Origin: Isochrysis galbana
Lineage: Eukaryota; Haptophyta; Isochrysidales; Isochrysidaceae
DNA length: 64,000 nt
Direction of reading: 5' to 3'
NCBI GenBank assembly: GCA_018136815.1
Contig: CM030933.1
Location: forward strand, 5,410,282-5,474,281
The translations under genes and the position numbers were made by a program. Positions 1 through 9,788 of the stretch are shown here, piece after piece. The notes beneath the pieces are model-generated. The model was not told the origin of the DNA and did not search any database. It saw only the letters and a list, made by a program, of their open reading frames with translations. Each line of letters opens with the position of its first letter. Position 1 is the stretch's first letter.

Positions 1-44
1 ATTCGTGTGATGTTGGACCATGGGTAGAGCGTGAATGTGCGCAC

Positions 45-302
45 CATCACGCGCGGGGTGAAGCGCTCGGGTGTGCGCGCAGTTTCCTCCCGGCACATGT
101 CCTGCAGCTTGTAGTGCCAGCACCGTTGGAGGAGCACCTCATCCTCCACGCTCAGCATCTCCGGCCACTCGTGCTGATCGTTACTCGGGCCGGCCCTGGA
201 GAGCTTGTCGAGCACGCGTGAGCGCACCTTCTCTCGCATTCGGCGCACATCCTCGCGTGAGAAGGTCCAGTGGCGTGCCTGCGAGCTCTGTGCATAGTCC
301 AT
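45..302 (-). CDS. CCNH: Cyclin H (TFIIH/CAK subunit), first exon, gene runs off the left edge
   Basis: The minus strand from the ATG at 302 reads MDYAQSSQARHWTF, then an arginine-rich helix and ELLSVEDE-like text. The SSQ-x-RHWTF opening is the hallmark of cyclin H, the regulatory subunit of the CDK-activating kinase that joins TFIIH in the nucleus. The stretch corresponds to the N-terminal helix and the start of the first cyclin box (E-E-x-L-L-x-R..Y-x-x-K-L). The frame is open to the window edge. However, after residue 86 it stops resembling the family, and a GTGCGC sits at 44-39, so I place a phase-0 donor there, with the next exon outside the window. Reading through to base 1 is the alternative. 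An in-frame ATG with family-like residues right behind it fixes the start. The family call rests on recognition by eye, not on a search. Confidence 0.8.
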
Positions 303-1180
303 CTGGATGTCAACAATCACGCTTGACCGCGCTATTTCTCTCCTTCTCTCCCTCTCTCCCTCACCCCGCACCCCCGCTACCCCCCTGCCTCTCCCTCTGA
401 CTGCGTCTCCTTCCCTCTCCTTCAGTCTCCCTCCGTCTCCTTCCCTCTCCTTCTCCCTCTCCTTCCTCTCCCTCTCACTGCGGCCGGTGAAAGGGGTGAG
501 CGGGAGAGGCGAGGGCTTGGCCGCAACAAGGAGCAATCCGCTTTGCTGCCTTGCCCTCTCCGACGCTCTCGCTCCCTCCCTCTCCCTCTCCTTCTCCTGC
601 TCTCTCTTCCCCTCCGCCCCCCCCCCCTCTCCCCCCTTCCCGCTGCGAGCTTCGCGCGCTCGGCAGTCCGACGGCGTGGCGCCACTGCTACACCGCGGCT
701 CCCCACACAGAGAGAGGAAAGAGGGGGCTGTTTAATGTGAAGAACCGCCCCGTGAGCCGATCGTGGCGTTCGCATCGCCAGCCGCTCGGCCGCCCGCAGA
801 GGAGCCCTCGCGTCGTGTGCTGGCTTCTCGAGGGCTCTGGAGACGGCGGGAGGGATGGGGAGGGGAAGGAAGAGAGAGAGAGAGAGAGAGAGTATGTATG
901 TGTGTGAGGAGAAGAAGAGTCGATCTCAGCACAGGAAAAGGAGTGGCGAGAGAACCCGTAAGAGGGAGAGGACCAAGGCGGCCCGGCCGTCCCCCCGCCC
1001 CCCCCTCTCCTCCCCCCCGCCCCTCTCTCTCCGCCCTCCTCCCCCTTCTCCTCCCCCCCCCCCCGCCCCCCCCCCCGCCCCCCCCTGCGGTTTCGCCGCG
1101 GGAGGGGAAGGCGGAGCGAGCCAAAGCTGCACGCAGGCTGCAGGCCGCTCGCGCTCTCACGCGGTCAAACCCGTGCCCCA
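303..1180. other. Low-complexity pyrimidine and poly-C tracts upstream of cyclin H
   Basis: The stretch is dominated by CTCCCT-type pyrimidine runs (about 335-475 and 555-640), a (GA)n run near 865-895 and poly-C blocks at about 990-1085. Open frames here on both strands consist of Ser/Pro/Leu or Arg/Gly runs and look like composition artefacts. No gene is seen. Confidence 0.7.
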
Positions 1181-1194
1181 TGCCCTGCACCCCG

Positions 1195-1290
1195 TACTGG
1201 TCACTCACTAGGGGGGTGCGGAGGGCACCATCTGTAATGGGCAAACGAAGGCCTAAATAAGCTCCCTATAGGTTCTAGTATGGGTGAGTG
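1195..1290 (+). repeat. Dispersed repeat family D, copy 1
   Basis: The block running from GGTCACTCACTAGGGGGGTG through AATAAGCTCCCTATA recurs with few differences at about 61780-61875, in the same orientation. It has no coding potential. Family membership is seen directly by comparing the two copies. Confidence 0.8.
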
Positions 1291-1368
1291 GCGAAAGCTG
1301 TCTCGTTACTTGTCTCTTAGATAGGGGTCTACCCTTGCACGATCTGCTCACCGGCTGAAACGGAAACG

Positions 1369-1425
1369 GCTCAACCGCCGTAACCGACTCAACCGCCGTA
1401 ACCGACTCAACCGCCAATCACGTAA
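1369..1425. repeat. Short tandem repeat, about 18-bp unit
   Basis: About three copies of a CTCAACCGCCGTAACCGA-like unit lie head to tail. On the minus strand the unit would encode an RLRRLSR-type run, but no flanking gene structure is visible. Confidence 0.7.
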
Positions 1426-1481
1426 CCGACACGAAAAAAAAATCAACAAGAACAAATGCTTTGCACACCACCTAGCAACTA

Positions 1482-1560
1482 ACTTTATAGTTTGTGGCCA
1501 TGGAGCGCGCCGCCGCTCCCCACCTCTCCTTCGCCCCGCGCCGAGGGTGCCCCCCCAGCC
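1482..1560 (+). repeat. Dispersed repeat family F, partial copy
   Basis: CAACTAACTTTATAGTT followed by a CCATGGAGCGCGCC-type block recurs at 40328-40400 (same strand) and, inverted, at about 14230-14295. It appears to be one end of a longer repeat whose body is seen at 2795-2960 and 14075-14295. Confidence 0.7.
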
Positions 1561-1785
1561 CCAGCCCCCAGCTAGAGCTAGGTCAGAGTTTCGCGCCGGA
1601 CCCCCCAAAGTTTCGCGTGAAAGTTTCGCAAAAGTTGCTCACCGGCTAGCCAAGTTTCACAAAAGTTTCGCGTAGTTTCTTCGGATTACGGATTACGGGT
1701 TATTGTTATTGGTTGTTGACAAGTTGTTATGTGGAGCTGCTTGTTATTATTGCGCACGCACACCATCGGACATGGTAGTAATAGT

Positions 1786-1925
1786 AGGTAGTAGCACAGT
1801 AGACAGTAGTAGTAGCAGCAGCAGCAGTAGCAGCAGCAGCAACAACAACAGCGTAGCAGCAACAGCAGCGTAGCAGCAACAGCAGCAGCAGTCAGCAGTA
1901 GCATCAACAAGAGCAGCAGCAGTAT
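1786..1925. repeat. Imperfect AGC/AGT/AAC trinucleotide array
   Basis: About 140 bp of interrupted AGTAGT, AGCAGC and AACAAC triplets. All frames give homopolymer-like runs, and no exon context is visible. Confidence 0.85.
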
Positions 1926-2089
1926 TATTGGATGGAGCTCACTACTCCCGATTAATTTCCCAGGCTAACGTTCAACGTACATTGACTCACGCCAGTGGAC
2001 GTCGTCCCACAGGCCGGTGGCCTCGACAGCGACGCACGCGCTAACGAGCGAGAGCGAGCGGAGAGGTAGCACGCGGAGACGGAGAGACC

Positions 2090-2473
2090 AACCACGGAAT
2101 ATCTTTAGACCGGAGAACGTGTTGGACGAAATCCCTTCCGTCGGCCGAGGTGAGGAGGACGGAGAGAGAGGGGGGAGAGAGAGTGTCTCACAGAGCGACC
2201 GCAGACGAGCGTGAAGTCGAAGTCGTGTCTGTTTATTACCTTAAACGAGCCAACACTTATAGTAATATCAAAAACAAAATTCGAATCGCAAATTTCGAGA
2301 CCAAAATCTGCAAACCTGGGCTTGAGACCATGCGGAATCCGAATGTGTGTGTCTTGGGTGTCAGTAGCAACACGGGGAACTGTTCAATTGTGAGTGTGGG
2401 CACGTACTTATACACGAATATTCATGCCTACGGCTACGGCCTTCAGCTTCGTTTGAAGGGCAGGAATACAACA
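2090..2473 (-). mobile_element. Truncated LTR of the chromovirus family
   Basis: This block matches the 5' part of the LTR at 17915-19291, in the same orientation. It begins with the TGTTGTATTCC end at 2473 (minus strand) and runs through the ACGAGCCAACA block and the (GA)n tract to about 2090, where similarity fades. Beyond 2473 the sequence does not match the element's polypurine tract. This end could therefore be a true 5' LTR boundary of a solo or truncated LTR. Confidence 0.75.
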
Positions 2474-2794
2474 AGGTGCAAGGTGAGAGCCGCCACGGGG
2501 AAGTCGCTCGCTTCGTGACGATGACCGCACTGCAAATGACCTCAAGACTGCGTGAATAATGTCATGAAAATCATAATAATTAGCTTTGGCGGCTGGGTGG
2601 GCGCGGCCGGCATGCGCAAGCAAAATCCCCCCCGACCTCCCCCCGGCCCCCGGAGTTTCGCGCAAGTTGCGCATAGTGGGCGATTTTGAGCCCAAATTTC
2701 GCGAAAGTTTTTTCCCCTCAGAAGTGGCCCAAGTTTCGAAATGAGTTTCACGAAACTCTGACCTGGCACCTGGCCCTACCCCCAGCCCCCCGGT

Positions 2795-2960
2795 CTAGCA
2801 TGGAGCATGGAGCTGTCGCAGGCGAAGCGACCGCGTCCGCCCGCGGAGGCGGAGCAGGTGAGAGCGACTCCGGTCGCGCCACACGGCCCGTGGCCCCGGC
2901 CACAACCGACAACAGACACAGCAACCATGCTGGCACACCCCATGGTGGATGGTGGATGGT
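2795..2960 (+). repeat. Dispersed repeat family F body, copy 1
   Basis: This 165-bp block is similar to the inverse of 14075-14225. Both could encode the same short peptide start (ME-x-S-x-x-KRPRPP-x-EAEQVRAT). That suggests the N-terminus of a mobile-element ORF rather than a host gene. The frame degenerates after about 45 residues. Confidence 0.65.
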
Positions 2961-4018
2961 GGGCCACAAGCTATGAGAAGCAACAGACCACAGACCAGCA
3001 CCAGACCAGACCTGCAAACGATCCATCAGGCATGCCTTATGGCAGAGGCCTCTCCCAAATTGTATACCTAAATGGATCGTTTGATCGTTTCAAGGTCTGA
3101 AGGCTGGCCTTATGGCAAATTGTATACCTAAATGGGGATGGGTGTGACAAGAAAAGGGAACCTCGAGTTGCACCTTCTCAGCCGCCAGGAGTGTCATGCA
3201 GGTGAGCCAGGCTGAAGGCCCTAGCCCTGTGCCCATGGTGCGTTGTGTGCGCGCGCGTGCAGCTCATCACCGCCCTTTTGTCGCATTCGCGAATCAGCTT
3301 TTTCTACTACATATTTCTGCCTAGCCCTACTGGCGGGCCAAGGCTCAGCATTCCTTGACGGAAGCTTCCCTCGCAAGCTTTTGATTCAGATCAACGGAAA
3401 GACCGTCATGGTAAACTACGCCATTCGGGCGTGCAAGGCGCTCCATATGCCAGAAACCATTCACAAATTCATGGTCCACAGCAGCCTCCGCGGCTGCAAA
3501 GGCTGGCGGCGCTGGCGGCCGTAGGCAGCTAAAGGTCTCCGGAGCTCACTCCGCCTCTGCGAGTGCGAGCAAGAAGCGGCGAAGCACCGCGAGCGCAACG
3601 AGGCTCAAAGACTCAATCCACGTCCGAAGTCGGCGCACGAAGCTCTAGGCAATGGCCCCCCAAGCAGTGCGCTCGCTTCACCCAGGGGCTATGCGGAGGG
3701 GGAGGGGGAAGGAAGGGATAGATAGGGGCATGACTACAAGTTTGAGTCCCAAAGCCACGTGCGAGGCGCGAGGCGAGAATTTTAACTTATTTTATTTTTT
3801 TAGTAACTTGTATCGATCGCTCATGAACTCCGAACACTGAGTTCTAGTCTCTCCGAAATTAGATATTTACGTACTACTGGCAGAATGGAAAACGCACGTC
3901 TTCTAGAGTAGCCTTATCCTTATCCCTATGTACTTTACTTCGCCCCCTTTCCCCCTTTCCCGCCTACCTGCCGTCCCGTCGTGGACCGCGGGCCACCGCC
4001 CCCCACACGCGCTCTCTC
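2961..4018. other. No clear gene; small duplication and possible exon remnant
   Basis: A 20-bp word, CAAATTGTATACCTAAATGG, occurs twice near 3057 and 3117. Around 3350-3480 the plus strand reads a protein-like stretch (KLLIQINGKTVMVNYAI...) without neighbouring support; it may be a decayed exon. The rest shows nothing recognisable. Confidence 0.5.
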
Positions 4019-4095
4019 TCTCTCTGTCCTCTCTGTCCTCTCTGTCCTCTCTGTCCTCTCTGTCCTCTCTGTCCTCTCTGTCCTCTCTGTCCCCT
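4019..4095 (+). repeat. Nine-bp minisatellite (CTCTCTGTC)n
   Basis: About eight near-perfect CTCTCTGTC units lie roughly 110 bp upstream of the kinesin start codon, preceded by a (CT)n run. They probably fall in the promoter or 5' UTR. A 9-bp unit keeps all frames open, which creates spurious ORFs on both strands. Confidence 0.9.
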
Positions 4096-4207
4096 CTCCC
4101 TCCCGCCCTTGCTCTCCCTCTCTCCGAGGGGGTGCGAGAGCGGCTGGGCGTGAGCGGAAGGGTAGGGAGCACCGGGCTTCGCACGGCACAGCGTCCGCGA
4201 GCGCAAG

Positions 4208-6277
4208 ATGGAGGGGCTCAGCGTTGAGATATGTGACGAGCGGCTGGTGGGCGGCGGCAGCGGCGGCGGCGCGCATGTGGCCTACACAATCCTCGTACGG
4301 CAGGGGGGCGAGTCGTGGGTGGCGATCCGACGCTTTGCACAGTTCAGTGCGCTACACGCAGCACTGCGGGCGAGTGGGTGCGCGACTGTTCCGCCCTTGC
4401 CCATCAAAGGGCCGTGGCGGCTCCTTAACCTCTTTTGCCTTGCTGATGGCCGGCGAAACGCGCTCGAAGACTTCCTCAGACGCTGTTGCTCACACGACGA
4501 GCTTCGCTCCAATCCGGCGTTTTGCACCTTCATCGCCTCCACGCGCACTACCGCGGGAGCGGGGTCGTGTCAGACTGACCTCAAGAGAAGCCCTGCAGAA
4601 CTTCAAGTGGGCGAGGCATCTGTGCAGGCATCGATGGAGAGGTTGGGCGACGTGGCCATCCTGGCGGCAGCCCAGGCAGAGGCAGGGGCCGCGCGGATGC
4701 AATTGCTTAACACTCAAGTGGATCTAGCCACCATCAGGAAGACCATCGCGGAGTGTGAAGACATGATCCAAAGGCTTGGCAGCGATGTTGCAGCGGCGCG
4801 CGAGGTGGCCGACAAGGCTCGCACAGAGTGCGAGCGCCTGCGTGAAGAGAACGACAGCCTTCTCACTCAAGTTGAAGAGTTCAAGGGCGCGGTGCGTGTA
4901 TATGCGCGCATCAGGCCCACAACGGAAGTAGAGAAGCGGTCAACTGCGACGCATGGCGATGGAGCGGTCCGCTCTGCATGTGTCCTTGCCGGTGTCACGC
5001 CTTCAGGGTTGGCGCGCTCAGTGCACGTGTGGTCGCCATGCCATGCTGATGTATTGGCAGGGCGTGCCGATGCACCTCTTTCACACAGCACGTCGCATGA
5101 ATTCGACCGCGCCTTTGGCCCGTATGATTCGGAGGACGACATTTTCTTCGAAATCTCTCCGCTTGCGCGAGAGGCCGTCGCTGGTGGCTATGCCACCATC
5201 CTTGCCTACGGCCAAACGGGCTCCGGAAAGACTCACACTATGCGCCACGCAAGTGAACGGATGGTTCGGGAATTATTGAGGCGCATCGACGAGGATAAAT
5301 CTGGGCTCGAGCTGTACATCTCGGCGATAGAGGTGTACAAAGAGGAACTGCGTGACCTCCTCAGTCGGCGGGGTGACAGCGAGCTACTTCAACTGCGCCA
5401 CGGGCCGGGCAATTTGACTCGGGTGGACGGGGTGGACCTGAGGGGTCCTATTTGCAACGCCGAGGATGCAGACGAGTTAATGCGCCTTGCGCACCTGCGT
5501 CGAGCCACCGGTGACAATGGTGTACACATGCACTCATCGCGCTCGCATCTGGTTCTCCAGCTTGCTTTGCGCCGCGCAGGTGGCCTCTTTGGTCAGCTGT
5601 CTCTCGTGGATTTGGCTGGCTCGGAGCGTCAGCAGCGCACTGGTGGCATCCGGCGCGCGGAAGCTATCGAGATAAATCGCGCGCTCTCGTCCTTGGGCGA
5701 TGTCATGAGTGCTTTGATTATGAACGCGGAGCATGTGCCTTACCGCAACTCGAAGCTCACGGCATTGTTGCAGCCAGGGATGCGCCGAGGTTGTCGTGTG
5801 GTCATGCTAGTGACGGCATCGCCCGCAGCCATCGATGCTCCCGAGACCGCAGCTGCGCTCGCCTTTGCTTCACGTGCACGGGCAGCACGGCTTGGTCCAC
5901 AGACAGGAGGCCTCTTGCCAACTCTAGCCACGACGATCACGGCCGTGGCTTCTCGCCCCAATGGAATGGTGAAGGACGGTGCAAATGAAGGAGTGCTCAA
6001 GCGCTCAAGTGCAGCCTCACTGCCGCGGCGGCTTGACGGGGAATCACAGCGCCTCGTCCGCGAGTCCGGGTATGGTGTGCCGGACGAGAATGTTCAGCCA
6101 AGGCAGGTGCCACTGTTAGGAGAGCCCATCAAGTCACCGGGGTGCTCGGCAGCAAAGCGCGACTTCATCACTCCCGCGCGCGCTTCTAAGAGCAGCACAC
6201 CTCTCCAAAGGACAACTGGCCGGCATCGCCATCAATCTCGGCTTCCTGTGCTCGGATCCATGTCTGAACCAATCTAA
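4208..6277 (+). CDS. PX-domain kinesin with C-terminal motor (kinesin-14-like)
   Basis: This is a 689-aa uninterrupted ORF. Residues 1-112 form a phox-homology (PX) domain: RRFAQFSALHAAL, PPLPIK and a closing LEDFLRRCC...FCTFI helix. PX domains bind phosphoinositides on endosomal membranes. Residues about 130-227 are heptad-rich coiled coil. The motor starts at about 229 (VRVYARIRP) directly after an EEFKGA neck, the layout of C-terminal-motor kinesin-14s. Its landmarks are the P-loop GQTGSGKT at about 335-342, switch I SSRSH at 443-447, switch II DLAGSE at about 468-473, and YRNSKLTALLQ. The usual Asn of switch I NxxSSRSH is His440. The tail 560-689 is basic and low in complexity. By family rule a kinesin-14 would be minus-end directed, and the PX domain would tether it to vesicles; both are inferences. 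The ATG at 4208 is the only one giving a complete PX domain. Confidence 0.9.
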   Translation: MEGLSVEICDERLVGGGSGGGAHVAYTILVRQGGESWVAIRRFAQFSALHAALRASGCATVPPLPIKGPWRLLNLFCLADGRRNALEDFLRRCCSHDELRSNPAFCTFIASTRTTAGAGSCQTDLKRSPAELQVGEASVQASMERLGDVAILAAAQAEAGAARMQLLNTQVDLATIRKTIAECEDMIQRLGSDVAAAREVADKARTECERLREENDSLLTQVEEFKGAVRVYARIRPTTEVEKRSTATHGDGAVRSACVLAGVTPSGLARSVHVWSPCHADVLAGRADAPLSHSTSHEFDRAFGPYDSEDDIFFEISPLAREAVAGGYATILAYGQTGSGKTHTMRHASERMVRELLRRIDEDKSGLELYISAIEVYKEELRDLLSRRGDSELLQLRHGPGNLTRVDGVDLRGPICNAEDADELMRLAHLRRATGDNGVHMHSSRSHLVLQLALRRAGGLFGQLSLVDLAGSERQQRTGGIRRAEAIEINRALSSLGDVMSALIMNAEHVPYRNSKLTALLQPGMRRGCRVVMLVTASPAAIDAPETAAALAFASRARAARLGPQTGGLLPTLATTITAVASRPNGMVKDGANEGVLKRSSAASLPRRLDGESQRLVRESGYGVPDENVQPRQVPLLGEPIKSPGCSAAKRDFITPARASKSSTPLQRTTGRHRHQSRLPVLGSMSEPI

Positions 6278-6684
6278 GGCAGTGTGTATAATATCTCTTT
6301 TTTGCTACACGCAGATGTCGGCACGAAAACGAACGTTTCGAAGGTGTGCCCGTAGTAGCCTTGGAAGAAAATATGGTGGCATATTTTAAGCGCACGCCAG
6401 TATCAGTATGCATTCCTAGCCACAGAGAAGGTGCAACCTGAGGCATCCATTTTTACCCTCCTCCCTCATTTTGGTATTAAATTAAAGACTATCTCTTGAG
6501 CTTGAGCGGCGGCAGGAAGCACCTTTGAAGGTGCTTCGCGCGATAGTTGGGTGCTCTGAGGTCCATATATTACATATCACGGTAAATGGACGACGTTCCA
6601 TGGTGAACACCCCCCGTCGTCGAGGCAACTGCGACATGCAGCACCTCCCCAGCTCCCCAGGTGCTTCGTCGCTGAAGAGCATAG
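6278..6684. other. Kinesin 3' flank, no gene seen
   Basis: AT-richer sequence follows the kinesin stop, with TATAATATC and TTAAATTAAAGAC stretches near 6287 and 6477. It presumably holds the 3' UTR. No ORF with protein-like content is visible. Confidence 0.5.
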
Positions 6685-7005
6685 AGGCACAACCTACTTT
6701 TATAAGTGGGGGTCAATCAATGGGGGCCTCGCGCCCCCCTCTCTCCATCGCGGACATCCCCCGGGGTGGGCCCGTACAATCACAACCCCAGCCCCTGCCC
6801 CTGCCCTCTGGCAAGGGCTGGGCAATCAACACTCTGGCCCAGAGCCCTGGTGGGCGCGGGCCGTGACTCGCACTCGCACTCCCACGCCCAGCATGGGCCT
6901 GTCCTCGAGCTGACTCCGCCCCCATCCCCCATCCCTGGTCGCCAGCAGACAAAAGGCTTCGGGCGGCTTTCAGGGCCAGCGAGGCAAGCGTGGGAGAGGC
7001 AAGGG
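6685..7005 (+). repeat. Dispersed repeat family A, copy 1 left part (interrupted)
   Basis: The block from CCTACTTTTATAAGTGGGG to the GAGAGGCAAGGG junction matches the inverse of 12190-12515 at roughly 90 percent by eye. It is interrupted by the TIR element at 7006-8695 and resumes at 8696 with GGGGCCAGGGGCTGAGC, as in the uninterrupted copy. Confidence 0.85.
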
Positions 7006-7379
7006 GTAGGGCGGTCAAACAGCTATTTTAACTTCTAAGGGTGAAAATTGACCAAGTCAAGATTGAGGATTCATTACGAGATTTTTGGATATGGTGACCG
7101 GATAGGTGTAACTAGCACATATCCGGTGCCCTTTGGGCCCTAGACCCCCCACGGTAGCCCCCACAGCGATGCGTAACCAGAAAACGCGCAAATTGGCCAG
7201 AAATCACTATCGCGGAGGGCCGACGTCCGACGCGAGCGCGGGCGAGCGTCGGGCCGCTAATCGACGCGTACCCGGCGCAGCGTGCCTCGGACAGCCACAG
7301 CCATGCGCGTAGGCTGCCAGGAGCGCCTCTTACTGCCCCCCATGCCCGCCGCCGCCTCATCGCAAATCGCCCCCTCGCG

Positions 7380-7855
7380 TCCCTCGCTAGCGCGCCAACG
7401 GAGGGGTCCCGGAGCGCCCGAGTTAGGCGTGCGCCCGGGCGCGCTGCGAAAGCTTTCTTCGCCATCAGCCCGGTGTCCGGGCCAGCCAGGACATTGAGTG
7501 AGCAGAACCCGCCGCGCCAGCGACGCCAATCGCGCCAGCCGCGCGCCGGTGCCTCGTCGCAATCCACCCCCGGCGGCATTCAAACGCGCTCACGCACGGC
7601 CCCGAGGGGCCCGGAGCGCCCAACTCGGAGCCACGACCGGGCGCGCTGCGAGGCCCTTCTTGCTCATTAGCCCGGTGTGCGGGCCAGCCAAGGCACCAAA
7701 TGTCAAAGTGCCGCCGGGACGGCGCCGCCAATCGCGCCCGCCGCGCGCTGGAACCTCGTCGAAGTCTGCGACCATTCGCCCCGCATGCGCGCTAACGCGC
7801 CGCCGCGAGGGGCCCGGAGAGCCCGAGTTAGGCGTGCGCCCGGCGCCTTGTATTC
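7380..7855. repeat. About 205-bp GC-rich tandem repeat inside the TIR element
   Basis: A unit with the landmarks GAGCGCCC-AGTT/ACTC, GCCCGGTGT-CGGGCCAGCCA and CGCCAATCGCGCC recurs at about 7407, 7613 and 7820, giving about two and a half diverged copies. Long minus-strand frames across it simply translate the repeat. Confidence 0.7.
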
Positions 7856-8519
7856 CGAGTGATACAAGATCTTTGCCTGCGCCTTGGCGTAGCGCGCCGC
7901 CCTTGCCAGCAGCGACCTCGTGGCGGTGCTCCTCGCCTGCGGAAGCGCCTGCAGAGTACCTGCGCCGCCTGTCAAGGCCTCCACCCACCGGGCGAATATA
8001 ACATCAGCTCCCGGTGGTGTGGCCTCGCAAGACGCGCGTATGTGCGCTCTGGCGAGATTTTGAGCCCATTCTTCCGCAGCGGCGTGGAGCGCGGTCGCGT
8101 GGGCCACACTCAGGCCACCCACTGGACGAGCCTCGTCGACCAACGCCGGATTGGGGGGGCTCGAGCACAGGAGCGCGGCGAGGACGGCCTGGACGCTGGC
8201 GCTCGTGAGCCAGGTGTCGATGACCCCAGCGTTGAGAAGCTGGAAGTCGGTGGCAACGTCGGGCGAGGGCGAATCCTGCGAGGGGCGGGTCGGGGTGGTC
8301 AGGGCGGGTACGTGTGTGGCCTAGGGAGCCGTGTGCGCGCACTATGAGGTGCGCTGAGGGCTGCGCAGATGACGTCTTGCCTTCAGCAGGCAGGCGATCA
8401 ATCTCGGGCGGCCGACGAGTGGGACGGATCAATAAGGAATCCGGTGTGATGAATACTCTGTTTCAAAATACGTCTATCACTCCCGCGGCGGGCGCCGCGG
8501 TTCTTTACCGGTAGAGCCC

Positions 8520-8695
8520 CAGAGCTTGTGCAAGGGAGGGGCGAGGGGGGAGGAGAATCACACCATTTTCTGGCGAAGATTTTCGTGGCGGCAGGTGGCC
8601 CCCCTGGGAGTTTTGTTGTGGACTTTGGAAAATGGTCAAAAAATGTCACCCCCCCCCCATATTAGTACTTAAAAAGCCCTGTTTGACCGCCCTAC
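8520..8695 (+). repeat. Shared right-end segment of the GTAGGGCGGTCAAAC element family, copy 1
   Basis: The segment with GGGGAGAATCRCACCATT, GGCGAAGATTTTCGTGGCG and GTTTGACCGCCCTAC recurs at about 24060-24236 and 54085-54273, always ending at the same TIR. It defines a sub-terminal module about 180 bp long. Confidence 0.85.
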
Positions 8696-8800
8696 AAGGG
8701 GGGGCCAGGGGCTGAGCCCCACCTAGCCTCCACTGCCCCCTGAGCTGCCCTGGCTGCTGGCCCTCTGGGAGCCCCCGAAGGGCCTCTGAGAGCAGGCCGT
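8696..8800 (+). repeat. Family A copy 1, right part
   Basis: This is the continuation of the interrupted family A copy: GGGGCCAGGGGCTGAGC, then GCCCCCTGAGCTGCCC-type text that also occurs in the related copies near 33150 and 42670. Confidence 0.65.
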
Positions 8801-8924
8801 GGCGCGCCGCATGGCGACGCGCCGCAGGGACAGAGATGGAGGAGAACGGAGAGGGGGAGAGGGGGGGTTATGCCCCCCCCCCCCATGGAGTGCGGTAAGT
8901 AATGGGTCTCGTTTGCGTTAGCAA

Positions 8925-9090
8925 ACGGGCGGAGAGGGGCGGCTGGCGACAGGAGGGGGATGAGGAGGGAGAGGCTCAAGGCTCAAGGCGCCTACGGGAA
9001 CCATGGTGGCAGGTATCTCGAGGCGCAGTCTTTTATTTCTCGAGGACAGCTCGCGGCGAGAGCTGTAAGGGCCGTTTCTTTTCATGACGA
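8925..9090 (+). repeat. Dispersed repeat family E, copy 1
   Basis: GGCTGGCGACAGGAGGG, GTGGCAGGTATC, TTATTTCTCGAG and GACGAGAGGTTCCTCC occur in the same order at 14665-14860. In shortened form they recur at 26105-26165. The repeat is non-coding. Confidence 0.75.
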
Positions 9091-9099
9091 GAGGTTCCT

Positions 9100-9175
9100 C
9101 CTTGGTCCTTGTCCTTGTCCTTGCTTGTCCTTGGTCCTTGGCCTATCTCTTTCTCTTTCTCTTTCTCTTTGGCGC
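9100..9175 (+). repeat. CCTTGT and CTTTCT microsatellites
   Basis: Tandem (G)TCCTTG units at about 9102-9140 are followed by TCTTTC units to about 9170. These are simple-sequence DNA with no gene. Confidence 0.8.
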
Positions 9176-9409
9176 GAGAGAAGGTGGAAGGTGGATGCTA
9201 AACATTATACTACTACATTATATCCACCGTACATAAGCACGAAGTTTTCTAATACTAACACCGAATGGAGAGAGAGAGAGGAGAGAGTTATAACCGTAGA
9301 TATAGATTTCGTTGATCGTCGATTCGTGCGACAACCGCAACCGAAGACCGAAGACTTCCAGTTCAAGTAGGTTATCCCACACTCCGCCCTCTCTTCGCCC
9401 TCTCCTGCG

Positions 9410-9575
9410 GCGCGTGCGATGCACGCGCCACGACCTGCTCTCAGAGGTTCTGACGGGGCTCTCAGAGGGCCTGCCAGGCAGCTTGGGAAGCAGTGGAGGC
9501 TGGGTTGGAGGCAGAGCCTAAGTGCGACTGATGGGCGATGGGCCTCCCCGAGGCAGGAGCTAGCAGAGCCCGGTG
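9410..9575 (+). repeat. Family A-related fragment
   Basis: GACCTGCTCTCAGAGG, AGCAGTGGAGGCTGGG and GAGGCAGGAGCTAGCAG-type words echo the family A and A' repeats, with the inverse of the 8700-8800 text. This is a partial and diverged copy. Confidence 0.5.
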
Positions 9576-9788
9576 GGGGGAGGGCGCAAGGCGCCTCCCC
9601 ATCCACTCATATCTAAACAAAAACTTATTAGATCGGCCGGCAATGTGGTTTGTACACTGTGAGCGCACAATATCCTATGGCCATAATCGTGTGCTTGAAT
9701 CACTAGAATTGCAGCGGGCATCACTGATATGGCGCTTACTGGCCTAGCCAACAGCATGGCGTGATTGCTGAGAAGAATGAACGACCAT

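Larger units (their letters stand above)
7006..8695. mobile_element. Non-autonomous DNA transposon with 17-bp TIRs and 5-bp target duplication
   Basis: The left end GTAGGGCGGTCAAACAG (7006-7022) is the exact reverse complement of the right end (8679-8695). AAGGG directly abuts both sides (7001-7005 and 8696-8700). The host sequence is repeat family A. The inverted relative at 12190-12515 reads straight through this point, so it serves as an empty site. The 1.69-kb interior is very GC-rich, holds a roughly 205-bp tandem repeat and shows no transposase. Similar right ends occur at about 24235, 33090 and 54273. Superfamily cannot be assigned from the ends alone. Confidence 0.8.

Noticed and set aside
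307-1260. Several overlapping 100-170 aa ORFs on both strands
   Set aside because: They translate CT/CCC/GGA low-complexity DNA into Ser-Pro-Leu or Arg-Gly runs; no codon structure or family likeness.
1369-1425. CRISPR-like short direct repeats
   Set aside because: Units are contiguous without unique spacers and the genome is eukaryotic.
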